Source: an uncultured Pseudanabaenaceae cyanobacterium (GTDB taxonomy: Bacteria; Cyanobacteriota; Cyanobacteriia; PCC-9006; JAAUQQ01). From it: a stretch of DNA of 38,541 nucleotides. Both the position numbers and the translations under genes were made by a program. Every line of letters starts with the position of its first letter. The stretch's first letter is position 1. The notes under the pieces are model-generated. The model had not been told where the DNA came from, searched no databases, and saw only the letters and a list, made by a program, of their open reading frames with translations. Positions 1 through 9,582 of the stretch are shown one piece after another. The stretch is from NCBI GenBank assembly GCA_938021205.1, contig CALIGI010000084.1:1-38541 (forward strand), in the 5' to 3' direction.

Positions 1-1628
1 CCTTTAGCCACGCCTTCAATGGAAGACCCCGCCAACTGGGGTAGACCCTGACGAGTCATGGCCATGATGGAAGACTCTTTGCGGCGCTCGATCGCAACTT
101 TATAAGCACCAGAGGTCTCATTACCATCCGCAGGACGGAAGACCAACAGGTTAGGAATCACGCGCAGAGAAGCAACGGTTTCCACAGGCTGGTGAGTAGG
201 ACCATCTTCACCCAGGGCGATGGAGTCATGGGTCATGACATGGATGACCTGGCACTGGGACAGGGCCGACAGGCGGATGGCACCGCGCATGTAATCGGCA
301 AACACTAGGAAGGTGGCATCGAAGGGAATCAGGCCGGTGCCATGAAGGGAAATGCCGTTGCAAATTGCGCCCATGCCATGCTCACGCACGCCGAAACGCA
401 GGTTACGACCCCCGTAGGCACCCTTCTGGAAGTCCGTGGAGCACTTCAAGTAGGTGAGGTTTGAGTGGGTCAGGTCAGCGGAACCGCCAACCAATTCGGG
501 GACGGCTTCAGCGATCGCGTTCAGCGTCATCTCCGAGGTCTTGCGAGTTGCCAAAGGCTTGTCATCGGGAGTGTAGGTGGGCAGGCACTTCTCCCAGCCG
601 TCGGGAAGCTTGCCACTGATCTGGCGCTCAAATTCTGCGGCTTCGGCAGCGTACTTGCCCTTGTAGGTAGCCCAGGTCTTGTCCCATTCAGCTTCGGCAG
701 CGGCACCGCGATCAATCGCCTTGCGCCAGTGAGCCAATGCATCGTCAGGCACTTCAAAGGAACCATGCTCCCAACCCAAGTTCTTCTTGGTGGCTTCGAT
801 TTCCTCTGCACCCAGTGCAGCGCCGTGGATACCAGCGGTGCCCTGACGGTTAGGAGAACCAAAGCCGATGGTGGTGCGAACCTTGATCAAGGTGGGCTGC
901 TCGGTGTTTGCCTTGGCTTCCTTAATCGCCGCTTCGATGGAAGCCGTATCGGTGTCGCCGTTGCCCACCACAATCACTTGCCAGCCATAGGCTTTGTAGC
1001 GCATGCCCACGTCTTCGGTGAAGGACACGGTGGTGTCGCCGTCAATGGAGATGTGGTTGTCGTCATAGAGCGCAATCAACTTGCCCAAGCCCAGGTGACC
1101 GGCCAAGGAGCAGGCTTCACCGGAGATACCTTCCATGTTGCAGCCATCACCCATTAGCGCATAGGTGTAATGGTCAATGACGGTGCAATCGGGCTTGTTG
1201 AACTTGGCAGCCAGGTGAGCTTCGGCCATGGCCAGGCCCACAGCGTTACAAATGCCCTGACCCAAAGGACCGGTGGTCACTTCCACACCCTTGGTCTCAA
1301 AGTTCTCGGGGTGGCCAGGCGTGCGGGAGCCCCACTGACGGAATTGCTTCAGGTCTTCCATCGTTACGCTGTCATAGCCCGTCAGGTAGAGCAGAGCGTA
1401 CTGGAGCATGGAGCCATGGCCTGCGGACAGGACAAAGCGATCGCGGTTCACCCAGTTAGGATTCTTGGGGTTGAACTTCATGAACTTGTCCCAGAGGACA
1501 AAGCACATGGGAGCTGCACCCATGGGCAGACCGGGGTGGCCAGACTTGGCCTTCTCAACGCCATCGATCGCCAAAAAGCGCACCGAATTAATGCAGAGTT
1601 CTTCTAAAGATTGGCTTACAGCAACCAT
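1..1628 (-). CDS. tkt: Transketolase, C-terminus cut by window edge
   Basis: Thiamine-diphosphate enzyme of the Calvin cycle and pentose phosphate pathway that moves two-carbon ketol units between sugar phosphates. Reading from the ATG at 1626-1628 gives [20 protein letters not shown], then the conserved [11 protein letters not shown] stretch. The thiamine-diphosphate motif starts with GDG at residues 160-162 ([13 protein letters not shown]), and the catalytic-type glutamate lies in [11 protein letters not shown] (Glu416). The frame stays open to base 1, giving 542 codons. The family is about 670 residues, so roughly the last 130 lie outside the window. The last visible stretch ([15 protein letters not shown]) is typical of the pyrimidine-binding domain. 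The gene lies downstream of fabF on the same strand but 415 bp away, so it probably has its own promoter. Several antisense open frames over this gene are shadows. Confidence 0.97.
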   Translation of the reverse strand, partial: MVAVSQSLEELCINSVRFLAIDGVEKAKSGHPGLPMGAAPMCFVLWDKFMKFNPKNPNWVNRDRFVLSAGHGSMLQYALLYLTGYDSVTMEDLKQFRQWGSRTPGHPENFETKGVEVTTGPLGQGICNAVGLAMAEAHLAAKFNKPDCTVIDHYTYALMGDGCNMEGISGEACSLAGHLGLGKLIALYDDNHISIDGDTTVSFTEDVGMRYKAYGWQVIVVGNGDTDTASIEAAIKEAKANTEQPTLIKVRTTIGFGSPNRQGTAGIHGAALGAEEIEATKKNLGWEHGSFEVPDDALAHWRKAIDRGAAAEAEWDKTWATYKGKYAAEAAEFERQISGKLPDGWEKCLPTYTPDDKPLATRKTSEMTLNAIAEAVPELVGGSADLTHSNLTYLKCSTDFQKGAYGGRNLRFGVREHGMGAICNGISLHGTGLIPFDATFLVFADYMRGAIRLSALSQCQVIHVMTHDSIALGEDGPTHQPVETVASLRVIPNLLVFRPADGNETSGAYKVAIERRKESSIMAMTRQGLPQLAGSSIEGVAK

Positions 1629-2043
1629 ATTTGTAACTACCTAACGTGATTGGGTGGGTGAGGGGCTTGGGTGCCTTAGGAACGTCTCAAGGGAACGCCC
1701 CAAGAGAACACCAGGGATGCCCCGGACCGCGATCGCTCGCGATTGCTTTTTGGCGATTGACGATTCCACGCTGAAGCTCAGCAGGAAAACCGCACTAATA
1801 ATTAAATGTCCTTATGGTCATCATTCCATCGACGGAGATGATGAACAAGTGTGAAGCTAGGGGATTTTTGTAAAATTTGCTTCAGAATCCCTCCATTGCT
1901 GGATTGCTAGAAGGAATTCCTTCAAACTCAGAACCAACTTATGATGCTTTCTCCTAGAGAGTTTGGGCTTACGCGCATAAGCTGTAACATTCCCCTTTCG
2001 CTGGTCCTAAAATTTTAATTGAGCCAGCGAATGGATCAATGGC
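1629..2043. other. fabF-tkt intergenic region, probable tkt leader
   Basis: There is no convincing gene here; a 66-codon plus-strand frame at 1654-1854 has no family resemblance. Visible structure: an imperfect hairpin at 1818-1844 (TCATCAT / ATGATGA extended by TCC/GGA with one bulged base), a 14-bp perfect palindrome GAAGGAATTCCTTC at 1910-1923, and a hairpin just after the fabF stop at 1997-2031 (TTCGCTGG / CCAGCGAA). The last has no clear T tract, so it is only a weak fabF terminator candidate. No confident promoter for tkt could be picked by eye. Confidence 0.5.
1910..1923. repeat. 14-bp perfect palindrome upstream of tkt
   Basis: GAAGGAATTCCTTC reads the same on both strands. It lies about 280 bp upstream of the tkt start codon. 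It could be a dimeric regulator site, but no known operator is recognised. Confidence 0.45.
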
Positions 2044-3318
2044 CTAAGCGGAATACTTGCGCATGACCAGCGTGACATTATGGCCACCAAAGCCAAAGGA
2101 ATTGGAAATAGCTACATCCACTGTTTGGGCACGGGTGGTATGGGGCACGTAGTCCAGGTCACATTCAGGGTCTGGCGTTTCAATGTTGATTGTTGGAGGC
2201 AGTTGGTCATGGTAGACCGCCATGGCCGTTGCCACAGCCTCAATGCCGCCGGAGCCACCCAGGAGGTGACCGGTCATGGATTTGGTTGAGCTAATCGCAA
2301 CCTTGCGAGCATTGTCTTCCCCCAGGGCTTTCTTAATGGCAGCAGTCTCCGTTTTGTCGTTGGCCGGAGTGCTGGTGCCGTGGGCGTTGATATAGCTGAT
2401 TTCGTTAGGGTTTACATCTGCATCTTTCAGGGCCAGCTCAATCGCCCGCGCTGCACCTAGCCCCCCCGGCACCGGTAGGGTCATGTGGTAGGCATCACAG
2501 GTCATGCCATAGCCCACAACCTCTGCATAGATGCGAGCTCCCCGAGCTTTGGCATGCTCCAGTTCCTCAAGCACCAGCAGGCCTGCCCCCTCGCCCATGA
2601 CAAAACCATCACGGTCAATATCAAAGGGACGGCAGGCATGTTCAGGATCATCATTGCGTTTCGTCGACAAGGCTCGGCAAGCCGAAAACCCGGCCATTGA
2701 CAGGGGCGTAATCGCCGCCTCTGTTCCCCCACAAACCATGGCATCGGCATAGTTCCACTTGATTTGCCGAAAGGCATCCCCGATCGCATTAGCGCCAGCG
2801 GCACAGGCCGTAACTGTGCAGGAGTTTGGACCCTTCGCTCCAATTTGAATCGCCGTTAGGCCAGCGGCCATGTTGGCAATCATCATGGGGATCATGAAGG
2901 GGCTACAGCGGGACGGCCCTTTGTTGAGATAAATTGTTTGCTGATCTTCCAGCACCTTGAGGCCACCCACGCCACTGCCCAGCAGCACACCGATGCGATC
3001 GGCATTGGCATCGGTAATGTCTAAATTGGCATCTTTCACAGCCTGCTTCGCTGCCGCCGCACCAAACTGAGAGAAGCGATCCATCCGCTTCGCTTCCTTG
3101 CGGTCCATGTAGTCTTCTGGCTTAAACCCCTTGACTTCTCCCGCAATGCGGCAAGCATGGGCCGAAGCATCAAAGTGCGTAATGGGACCAATGCCATTTC
3201 GGCCAGTGGTCAAGCCTTCCCAGTAATCGGCCAGATTATTGCCAATGGGGGTGATGGCACCCATGCCCGTGATGACCACGCGGCGAGCAGAAGAATCAGT
3301 CATAGGGTTCTCAGTCAA
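2044..3318 (-). CDS. fabF: 3-oxoacyl-ACP synthase II
   Basis: Condensing enzyme of type II fatty acid synthesis: it elongates acyl-ACP with malonyl-ACP in the cytosol. The 424-residue product has the full thiolase-fold signature: nucleophile Cys172 in [16 protein letters not shown], His313 in [14 protein letters not shown], Lys346 and His351 in [14 protein letters not shown], and the C-terminal NSFGFGGHN loop. Length is normal for FabF (about 410-420). The called start gives [18 protein letters not shown]; the second Met (residue 6) is an equally likely start because the conserved part begins at RRVVITG. It lies downstream of acpP on the same strand. A clear terminator for acpP sits between them, so the two may not form one simple operon. 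Confidence 0.97.
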   Translation of the reverse strand: MTENPMTDSSARRVVITGMGAITPIGNNLADYWEGLTTGRNGIGPITHFDASAHACRIAGEVKGFKPEDYMDRKEAKRMDRFSQFGAAAAKQAVKDANLDITDANADRIGVLLGSGVGGLKVLEDQQTIYLNKGPSRCSPFMIPMMIANMAAGLTAIQIGAKGPNSCTVTACAAGANAIGDAFRQIKWNYADAMVCGGTEAAITPLSMAGFSACRALSTKRNDDPEHACRPFDIDRDGFVMGEGAGLLVLEELEHAKARGARIYAEVVGYGMTCDAYHMTLPVPGGLGAARAIELALKDADVNPNEISYINAHGTSTPANDKTETAAIKKALGEDNARKVAISSTKSMTGHLLGGSGGIEAVATAMAVYHDQLPPTINIETPDPECDLDYVPHTTRAQTVDVAISNSFGFGGHNVTLVMRKYSA

Positions 3319-3473
3319 ACCAAATAGGAGCTTTGAAAAGGGGCTGTTTTAATCCTTCGTGAGCAATATTTCTGGCTAGCTGGCCTTAACCATTCCGGTT
3401 CAGCAATAAACCGAAGCAGGAGCAGCCAGGAGAAAAATCGCAGAGAATATAGCTCAGATCAACAGGCCGAGGC

Positions 3474-3507
3474 TTAAAAACTAAAAAGCTGAGGAAGGCC
3501 TCAGCTT
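3474..3507 (-). terminator. Rho-independent terminator after acpP
   Basis: Read on the minus strand: AAGCTGAGG, loop CCTT, CCTCAGCTT, then TTTAG and a further run of T. The 9-bp perfect stem with following T runs is a standard intrinsic terminator. It lies between acpP and fabF, so much of acpP transcription should end here. Confidence 0.8.
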
Positions 3508-3525
3508 GACAGCCTTTGAGCTGTA

Positions 3526-3567
3526 TCAATCATTTAACTTTTGGGATAGCAAGAGTTAAATGATTGA
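3526..3567. repeat. 14-bp perfect inverted repeat, 14-nt loop
   Basis: TCAATCATTTAACT at 3526-3539 and its exact reverse complement AGTTAAATGATTGA at 3554-3567 flank a 14-base spacer. It is AT-rich and sits in the acpP 3' untranslated region, just ahead of the terminator on the minus strand. It could stabilise the acpP mRNA end or be a protein site. Confidence 0.7.
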
Positions 3568-3678
3568 AGAAATTAAAACCACATAAGAATGAGATGAGTC
3601 AGAACCCAACCTGGTGGGGAGCCGAAACTCACCTTCAGTGGAGCTATGGTTTACCTCAGTTCTGTGCAGACTTATTGA

Positions 3679-3918
3679 CTAGGCCTTTTCTTCAATGAAG
3701 TTAACGGCATCTTGGACCGTGGTGATCCCTTCAGCTGCTTCATCGGGAATTTCAATCTCGAACTCTTCTTCTAGAGCCATAACTAGCTCGACAGTGTCAA
3801 GAGAGTCGGCACCGAGGTCATTGGCGAAGCTTGCTTCAGCCTTGACCTCTTCAAGATCGACGCTGAGTTGTTCAGCGACAATCTTTTGCACTTTTGCCAG
3901 CGTTTCCTCTTTGCTCAT
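3679..3918 (-). CDS. acpP: Acyl carrier protein
   Basis: Carries growing fatty acyl chains on a 4'-phosphopantetheine arm. The 79-residue product starts [14 protein letters not shown] and has the modification site Ser39 in [10 protein letters not shown], followed by the acidic helix [13 protein letters not shown]. The frame is open for 15 more codons upstream (to 3963), but the start at 3916-3918 is chosen because it matches the family N-terminus and is preceded by AGGAATTGAGG. It is divergent from psaC and has its own terminator at 3474-3507. fabF follows on the same strand. Confidence 0.97.
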   Translation of the reverse strand: MSKEETLAKVQKIVAEQLSVDLEEVKAEASFANDLGADSLDTVELVMALEEEFEIEIPDEAAEGITTVQDAVNFIEEKA

Positions 3919-4676
<758 letters not shown>

Positions 4677-4714
4677 ATCCTCCTGGGATTTTTTAACCTG
4701 CCCTATGTTTCTTG

Positions 4715-4758
4715 AAAAGGTTGAGCATCATCCTGTATGACGCTCAACCTTTTTATTG
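4715..4758 (+). terminator. Rho-independent terminator after psaC
   Basis: A 12-bp perfect stem, AAAAGGTTGAGC (4715-4726) with GCTCAACCTTTT (4742-4753), has an inner TCA/TGA extension and runs into TTTTTATT. This is a very strong intrinsic terminator and isolates psaC from glmS. Confidence 0.9.
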
Positions 4759-4920
4759 TCTGTGTTTAGTTTCTATGGAGTCGCGCTGACATTGTGGAGG
4801 AGATTCATTGCTTGTCAAAGCTCTGCAAAGCAGGCGGTGAGATGAATTGTATCCTCCTAAACCGTGAAGCCGTTGCGACACCGACTGAACATCGAGCAGG
4901 GCAGACACTGAATTGGCTAG

Positions 4921-4926
4921 TATAAT
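4921..4926 (+). promoter_or_regulatory. Candidate -10 box of glmS promoter
   Basis: A perfect TATAAT lies 40 bp ahead of the glmS ATG, after the psaC terminator. No good -35 hexamer is seen 16-18 bp upstream, so only the -10 element is proposed. Confidence 0.4.
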
Positions 4927-4966
4927 TTTTTCGTCCTCGGCCTCGGCTGCGTAAGGAGTTCATTAT

Positions 4967-6919
4967 ATGTGTGGCATCGTTGGCTATGTAGGCCCCCAAG
5001 CTGCGACCGGAATCCTCATTGAAGGTCTTCGGAAGTTGGAGTATCGCGGCTATGATTCCGCTGGAATTGCCACAATTGCTGAGAATGCTTTACAGCGAGT
5101 CCGAGCCAAGGGAAAGCTGATTAATTTGGAAGAGAAGCTCCAAGGCAAGGAGCATCCTGCTCAAATCGGCATTGGCCATACTCGCTGGGCAACCCATGGC
5201 AAGCCAGAAGTTCACAATGCCCACCCCCATTTCGGGACCGAAAGCCGCATTGGTGTGGTTCAAAATGGCATTGTGGAGAATTACCGAGAGCTACGAGAAG
5301 AGCTTCAAGCCCTTGGTCGAGAATTTGTCTCGGAGACAGATACTGAAGTTATTCCTAATCTGATTGAGGTCGCGTTGGGGGACATGGCCCAGGCTGGGGA
5401 GCTAGAGAAGTTTGATTCTCCACTGACGGAGGCGACCCGCCGGGTTGTGAATCGTTTGGAAGGTGGGTTTGCGATCGCCGTCCTCTGTGCGGACTACCCC
5501 GATGAACTCGTCACCGCTCGCCAACAAGCCCCCCTCGTGATCGGCTTTGGCCAGGGTGAATTCTTCTGCGCCTCCGATACTCCCGCCTTGCTGAACCACA
5601 CCCGTGCGGTGCTCAATCTGGGCAATGGCGAGATGGCTACCCTCACGCCCCTGGGAATCTCCCTGATTGATTTTGAGGGCAAGCGCCTGCGCCGCCAGCC
5701 CCGCCTGCTCACCGGCACCCAGGACACCGCCGATAAGCAGGGCTACAAGCACTTCATGCTCAAGGAAATCCATGAGCAGCCTAGCGTCATCCGCGCCTGT
5801 CTTGAGGCTTATATCCCCAGCGAGAACAATGCCTCACCCGATGCTCAATCCGAGAATACCGATGGCCCCAATGCCGGAGACCATGCGGTACTGCCCCACC
5901 AGTCCCCAATCAAGCTCAACTTGCCCGCAGAGCTCTACACCGACCTAGAGCAGATCAAAATCCTGGCCTGCGGCACCAGTTGGCATGCCAGCCTGGTGGG
6001 TGGCTACCTGCTAGAGCAATTGGCAGGGATTCCCACGGTGGTCCATTACGCCTCGGAATTTCGCTATTCACCTCCCCCACTCCAGCCCAACACCCTCACC
6101 ATCGGCGTCACTCAGTCCGGTGAAACTGCCGACACATTAGCGGCCCTGGAGATGGAAGTCGCCCGTCGTAATGAGAAAGGCGGAGCCTTTGCCCCTCGCC
6201 TGCTCGGCATCACCAATCGTCCAGAATGCAGCCTGGCCCATCTCACGCCCCATTTAATTACCACCCCGGCTGGCATTGAAGTGGGCGTTGCGGCCACTAA
6301 GACCTTCATCGGTCAGCTCATGGCCTTCTATTTCCTCGCCCTGGACCTGGCCCATCTGCGCAAAGCCTCTTCACCTGAGGCTTTGGAGAACCTGATTAAC
6401 GGGCTACGTCAGCTTCCGGCGCAAATTGAGAATATCTTGCAGACCCAGGACAATGCGATCGCAGCCCTGGCCCATGACTTCACTGAAACCCAGGACTTTA
6501 TCTTTGTGGGTCGCGGGATCAATTTCCCCATTGCCTTAGAAGGAGCCCTGAAGCTTAAGGAAATTAGCTATATCCATGCGGAGGGCTATCCTGCTGGGGA
6601 AATGAAGCATGGTCCCATTGCGTTATTGGATGCCAAGGTGCCTGTGGTGGCGATCGCCATGCCCGGCCCGGTCTACGACAAAGTCCTCTCCAATGCCCAG
6701 GAAGCTAAAGCTCGTGATGCCAGGCTCATTGGTGTCTTGCCTGACAACAGCGATGCAGACTTTTTTGATGATGTTCTCGCAGTCCCCGCTGTAGATGAAC
6801 TACTTTCACCAGTGCTGTCTGTCATTCCACTTCAGTTGTTGTCGTACCACATTGCGGCAAGGCGCGGTCTCGATGTGGACCAACCTCGGAACCTGGCCAA
6901 GAGCGTCACCGTGGAGTAG
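4967..6919 (+). CDS. glmS: Glutamine-fructose-6-phosphate aminotransferase (isomerizing)
   Basis: Makes glucosamine-6-phosphate from fructose-6-phosphate and glutamine, the entry step to UDP-GlcNAc for peptidoglycan and surface glycans. The 650-residue product starts MCGIVGYVG, with Cys2 as the N-terminal nucleophile of the glutaminase domain. The sugar-isomerase (SIS) part shows CGTSWH at 335-340 and TQSGET at 382-387. The second SIS part includes EGYPAGEMKHGPIAL, and the protein ends in the conserved AKSVTVE. It is longer than E. coli GlmS (609) because of a polar, low-complexity insert at about residues 283-323 between the two halves; cyanobacterial homologs often have extra sequence here. 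The start is supported by AAGGAG upstream. It lies just ahead of the polysaccharide cluster and may supply amino sugar to it. Confidence 0.97.
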   Translation: MCGIVGYVGPQAATGILIEGLRKLEYRGYDSAGIATIAENALQRVRAKGKLINLEEKLQGKEHPAQIGIGHTRWATHGKPEVHNAHPHFGTESRIGVVQNGIVENYRELREELQALGREFVSETDTEVIPNLIEVALGDMAQAGELEKFDSPLTEATRRVVNRLEGGFAIAVLCADYPDELVTARQQAPLVIGFGQGEFFCASDTPALLNHTRAVLNLGNGEMATLTPLGISLIDFEGKRLRRQPRLLTGTQDTADKQGYKHFMLKEIHEQPSVIRACLEAYIPSENNASPDAQSENTDGPNAGDHAVLPHQSPIKLNLPAELYTDLEQIKILACGTSWHASLVGGYLLEQLAGIPTVVHYASEFRYSPPPLQPNTLTIGVTQSGETADTLAALEMEVARRNEKGGAFAPRLLGITNRPECSLAHLTPHLITTPAGIEVGVAATKTFIGQLMAFYFLALDLAHLRKASSPEALENLINGLRQLPAQIENILQTQDNAIAALAHDFTETQDFIFVGRGINFPIALEGALKLKEISYIHAEGYPAGEMKHGPIALLDAKVPVVAIAMPGPVYDKVLSNAQEAKARDARLIGVLPDNSDADFFDDVLAVPAVDELLSPVLSVIPLQLLSYHIAARRGLDVDQPRNLAKSVTVE

Positions 6920-7043
6920 CTCTACGCGAGTGGTAGGATTGCTGAGCAATAGAGAATGTGTGTCACGGCTCACATTGCGGCGAGTTTTCCTCGTTTCCTG
7001 GAGCAGTTTCTGACCGCATTTTTTAGTAGAAGAGGATGGGAAA

Positions 7044-7952
7044 TTGCGTCAGGCTTTACGGGGGGTGATTCGTCGCGGTAGCAGCGCAATCGTGAAACTA
7101 GAGCGACGGCTGCCTTTTACGACGGCGCAGCGAGCGAAGTTTGAGTTACTGCGAACGCTCGTGCGCCGAGATTTGGAGGCTCGCTACAAAGGCTCAGTGT
7201 TTGGTAACCTGTGGCCCCTGCTGAATCAGTTTTCTCAGCTTTTAATCTACACCTACGTTTTCTCCATCATTCTGCGGATTAAGTTGCCTTTAGATGCCCA
7301 GAGTAATCAAGCGGTTCTGTTCGAAGCCCGTGGCTTTGACCCAGACAGTACTTTGCTCTTTGGTCTTTGGTTATTTACGGCTTTAATTCCCTGGATTGCC
7401 TTTAGTACGGCGGTTGCTCAGTCGGCCAATGTTGTCGTGGGGCAGGTGAATCTGGTGAAGAAAGTGGTCTTCCCCCTGGGACTATTGCCCCTGGTTCCGG
7501 TCTTGTCTTCCTTTGTAGAAAGTGCTTTTGGCCTGGGCATTCTCATTGTTTTACTGGCTTGTATTACCCAAAATATTCCTTGGCAGGCAGCATTCTTGCC
7601 CTTGGTTTGGTTGATGCAGATTTTGTTTACGGCTGGGATTAGCTACTTGGTCGCTGGACTGACTGTGTTCTTAAGGGATGTGGCCCAGGGAGTAGCGATC
7701 GCGCTTAACCTGTGGCTTTACCTCACACCTGTGCTCTACACCGCCGATCGCCTTGGACCCTTTGAACCTTGGGTGATGACGCTCAATCCTCTGGCTTCTT
7801 TGACGGCTTTGTATCGGGATCTCGTCTTTTGGGGGAGCCTAGAAACCTTGCAAAAATATGGAATATTCCTCATGGCGACCAGCTTGGGGGTTTTTTTTCT
7901 AGGTCGGGGCGTTTACCGAAAGCTCACACCTGCATTTGCGGATGTGCTTTAG
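7044..7952 (+). CDS. ABC-2 type polysaccharide export permease (Wzm/KpsM-like)
   Basis: Inner-membrane permease that, with the next gene, would export a lipid-linked polysaccharide. The 302-residue protein has a basic N-terminus, then RRDLEARYKGSVFGNLWPLLNQF, which is typical of the ABC-2 membrane family (Wzm, RfbA, TagG). About six hydrophobic segments follow, with the family's FLRDVAQGVAIALNLWLYLTPVLY stretch near the C-terminus. The start is a TTG at 7044 preceded by AGAGGATGGG; the nearby ATG at 7036 is out of frame. The ATPase gene follows after 92 bp. This pairing is the hallmark of ABC-transporter-dependent O-antigen, capsule or teichoic acid export. The substrate is unknown. Confidence 0.9.
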   Translation: MRQALRGVIRRGSSAIVKLERRLPFTTAQRAKFELLRTLVRRDLEARYKGSVFGNLWPLLNQFSQLLIYTYVFSIILRIKLPLDAQSNQAVLFEARGFDPDSTLLFGLWLFTALIPWIAFSTAVAQSANVVVGQVNLVKKVVFPLGLLPLVPVLSSFVESAFGLGILIVLLACITQNIPWQAAFLPLVWLMQILFTAGISYLVAGLTVFLRDVAQGVAIALNLWLYLTPVLYTADRLGPFEPWVMTLNPLASLTALYRDLVFWGSLETLQKYGIFLMATSLGVFFLGRGVYRKLTPAFADVL

Positions 7953-8044
7953 GTCGAAGTAGCCTGGCGGTTTGAAGTGAGACGACTGGGCGTTGGTGAC
8001 ATGAGTTTAGTGACATTGAACGTTAGAGCGTCAAGGGCGAGCGG

Positions 8045-9487
8045 GTGATGGTAGAGCAAGAAGCTGCAATTTCAATCCAGGGCGTTTCAAAAGCTTTCAA
8101 GCGCTATGCCACTCCCATTGACCGTTTGAAAGAAGTCATGCTTCCAGGGAAGTCCTATGCGGAGCCGTTCTGGGCTTTGCAGGAAATCAGTCTGGAGGTC
8201 GGGCGAGGCGAAACATTGGGCATCATTGGTCACAATGGTTCTGGTAAAAGTACCCTCTTACAGATCGTTGCGGGGACGCTCTCTGCAACCCAGGGCTCAG
8301 TTAATGTGAAAGGCCGAGTTTCGGCGTTGCTGGAGTTGGGCAGTGGTTTCAACCCAGAATTTACGGGTCGCCAAAACGTTTTCTTTAATGCGCAAATCCT
8401 GGGCCTGAGTCGAGAGGAGGTGGAAGAGCGTTTTGATCGAATCGCCAACTTTGCTGAGATTGGTCGTTTTATTGATGAGCCGGTTAAAACCTACTCCAGC
8501 GGCATGTATGTGCGGCTCGCCTTTTCGGTGGCGATCCATGTGGACCCAGAGATCTTGATTGTTGATGAAGCCCTCGCTGTGGGGGACAGTGTGTTTGTCC
8601 ATCGCTGCATGTCGAAGATCCGTGAGTTTCAGGATTCAGGAGGCACCATTTTGTTCGTTTCCCATGATGTGGGTTCGCTGTCCCGTCTCTGCTCGGAAGC
8701 GATGTGGCTGAATCAGGGCCGCATGGTGGAGCGTGGTAAACCTACTGAGGTTTGTAAGCATTACCAAGCTTGGGTCCACGAAGAGGTCAACAAGCGCTAT
8801 TTGCAGCAAAACAATGAGTCCTCGGAAGACTCGGCGATCGCCTCCTCGGTTGACCACAGTGCTGAGAGCGCCATTAACCTTGAGGAGATCACCCACAAGA
8901 CGCTGAACCCTTACATGCAGGAACCGTATCGTGCCTTCATCGGTCAAGAGCGCTTTGGGACGGGGCGGGGCGAGATTGTGGCTGTGGAACTTCTAGATGC
9001 CCAGGAACAGGCATTGTCTGTGATTGAGCCTGGAGAAGAAATGCTCTTGCGAGTCTCTGTTTTTCGCCATGGCTTGATCACGTTACCCAATGTGGGAGTT
9101 GCGCTGGTAGATCGATTGCGAACTGTGCTTGCGGGGTGGAGTTCGGAACTCATTGATGAAACCTTCGCACCCCAGTGGCGGGCCATTGCAGAAACGGGGG
9201 CTTCGGTGGTTGAATTTAGGCTCACTTGGCCCCATCTGGCCTCGGCAGTCTATTCCTTTGATATTGCCTTTGGGGATGGGGTCAGTGAGAGTTTAGAGAT
9301 TGTGGACTGGTTGCAAAATGCAGTGACTATTCAGGCCATTACCCACAAGAAAGTCCATGGCGTTTTTGAGATTTCTGATACGGTGGTGCGTCTCCATTCC
9401 TGTGCAGAATTGGAGGATTCTGGACCCTCTGGGGCTGAGCTCCCTAGCCAAGCGCCGCCACTGAATCAACTGCTTCGTGATGAATGA
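8045..9487 (+). CDS. Polysaccharide ABC transporter ATPase with C-terminal domain (Wzt-like)
   Basis: ATP-binding partner of the upstream permease. Residues 1-245 form the nucleotide-binding domain: Walker A GHNGSGKST (62-70), signature YSSGMYVRLAF (about 150-160), Walker B ILIVDE (170-175), and H-loop SHD (206-208). This is the TagH/KpsT/Wzt subfamily. Residues about 250-480 form an extra domain with predicted beta-rich character (RGEIVAVELLD..., LRVSVFRHG..., YSFDIAFGDG). This matches the position of the Wzt C-terminal domain, which in E. coli O9a binds the modified end of the finished O-chain. A GTG at 8045 and an ATG at 8048 are adjacent; either can be the start. The family assignment is firm; carbohydrate binding by the C-domain is inferred. 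Confidence 0.93.
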   Translation: MMVEQEAAISIQGVSKAFKRYATPIDRLKEVMLPGKSYAEPFWALQEISLEVGRGETLGIIGHNGSGKSTLLQIVAGTLSATQGSVNVKGRVSALLELGSGFNPEFTGRQNVFFNAQILGLSREEVEERFDRIANFAEIGRFIDEPVKTYSSGMYVRLAFSVAIHVDPEILIVDEALAVGDSVFVHRCMSKIREFQDSGGTILFVSHDVGSLSRLCSEAMWLNQGRMVERGKPTEVCKHYQAWVHEEVNKRYLQQNNESSEDSAIASSVDHSAESAINLEEITHKTLNPYMQEPYRAFIGQERFGTGRGEIVAVELLDAQEQALSVIEPGEEMLLRVSVFRHGLITLPNVGVALVDRLRTVLAGWSSELIDETFAPQWRAIAETGASVVEFRLTWPHLASAVYSFDIAFGDGVSESLEIVDWLQNAVTIQAITHKKVHGVFEISDTVVRLHSCAELEDSGPSGAELPSQAPPLNQLLRDE

Positions 9488-9582
9488 AAAATGACCCAAT
9501 CTGAGCGTTGAGCTCCAGGCGGGCCAAATAGCCGGGTGAAATGATATGTCTAGATTGAATTGCTGTCAGGGGGAAACGTGAA

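Larger units (their letters stand above)
3319..3678. other. acpP-fabF intergenic region with terminator and inverted repeat
   Basis: This 360-bp gap holds no gene. On the minus strand, after acpP, a 14-bp perfect inverted repeat (3526-3567) is met first and then a 9-bp GC-rich hairpin followed by T runs (3474-3507). The remaining sequence up to fabF (3319-3473) must hold the fabF promoter if transcription does not read through, but no clear box was identified. Confidence 0.6.

Noticed and set aside
465..1607. Open frames on the plus strand opposite transketolase
   Set aside because: They are antisense to a clearly conserved gene and show no family features; GC-rich coding DNA often leaves such frames open.
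1654..1854. 66-codon frame in the fabF-tkt gap
   Set aside because: No ribosome site, no recognisable family, and it overlaps the expected tkt promoter region.
4759..4966. glmS ribozyme ahead of glmS
   Set aside because: The ribozyme is known mainly from Gram-positive bacteria, and the short distance from the candidate -10 box to the ATG leaves no room for it.
4805..4999. 64-codon minus-strand frame over the glmS promoter
   Set aside because: It overlaps the glmS start and has no family resemblance.
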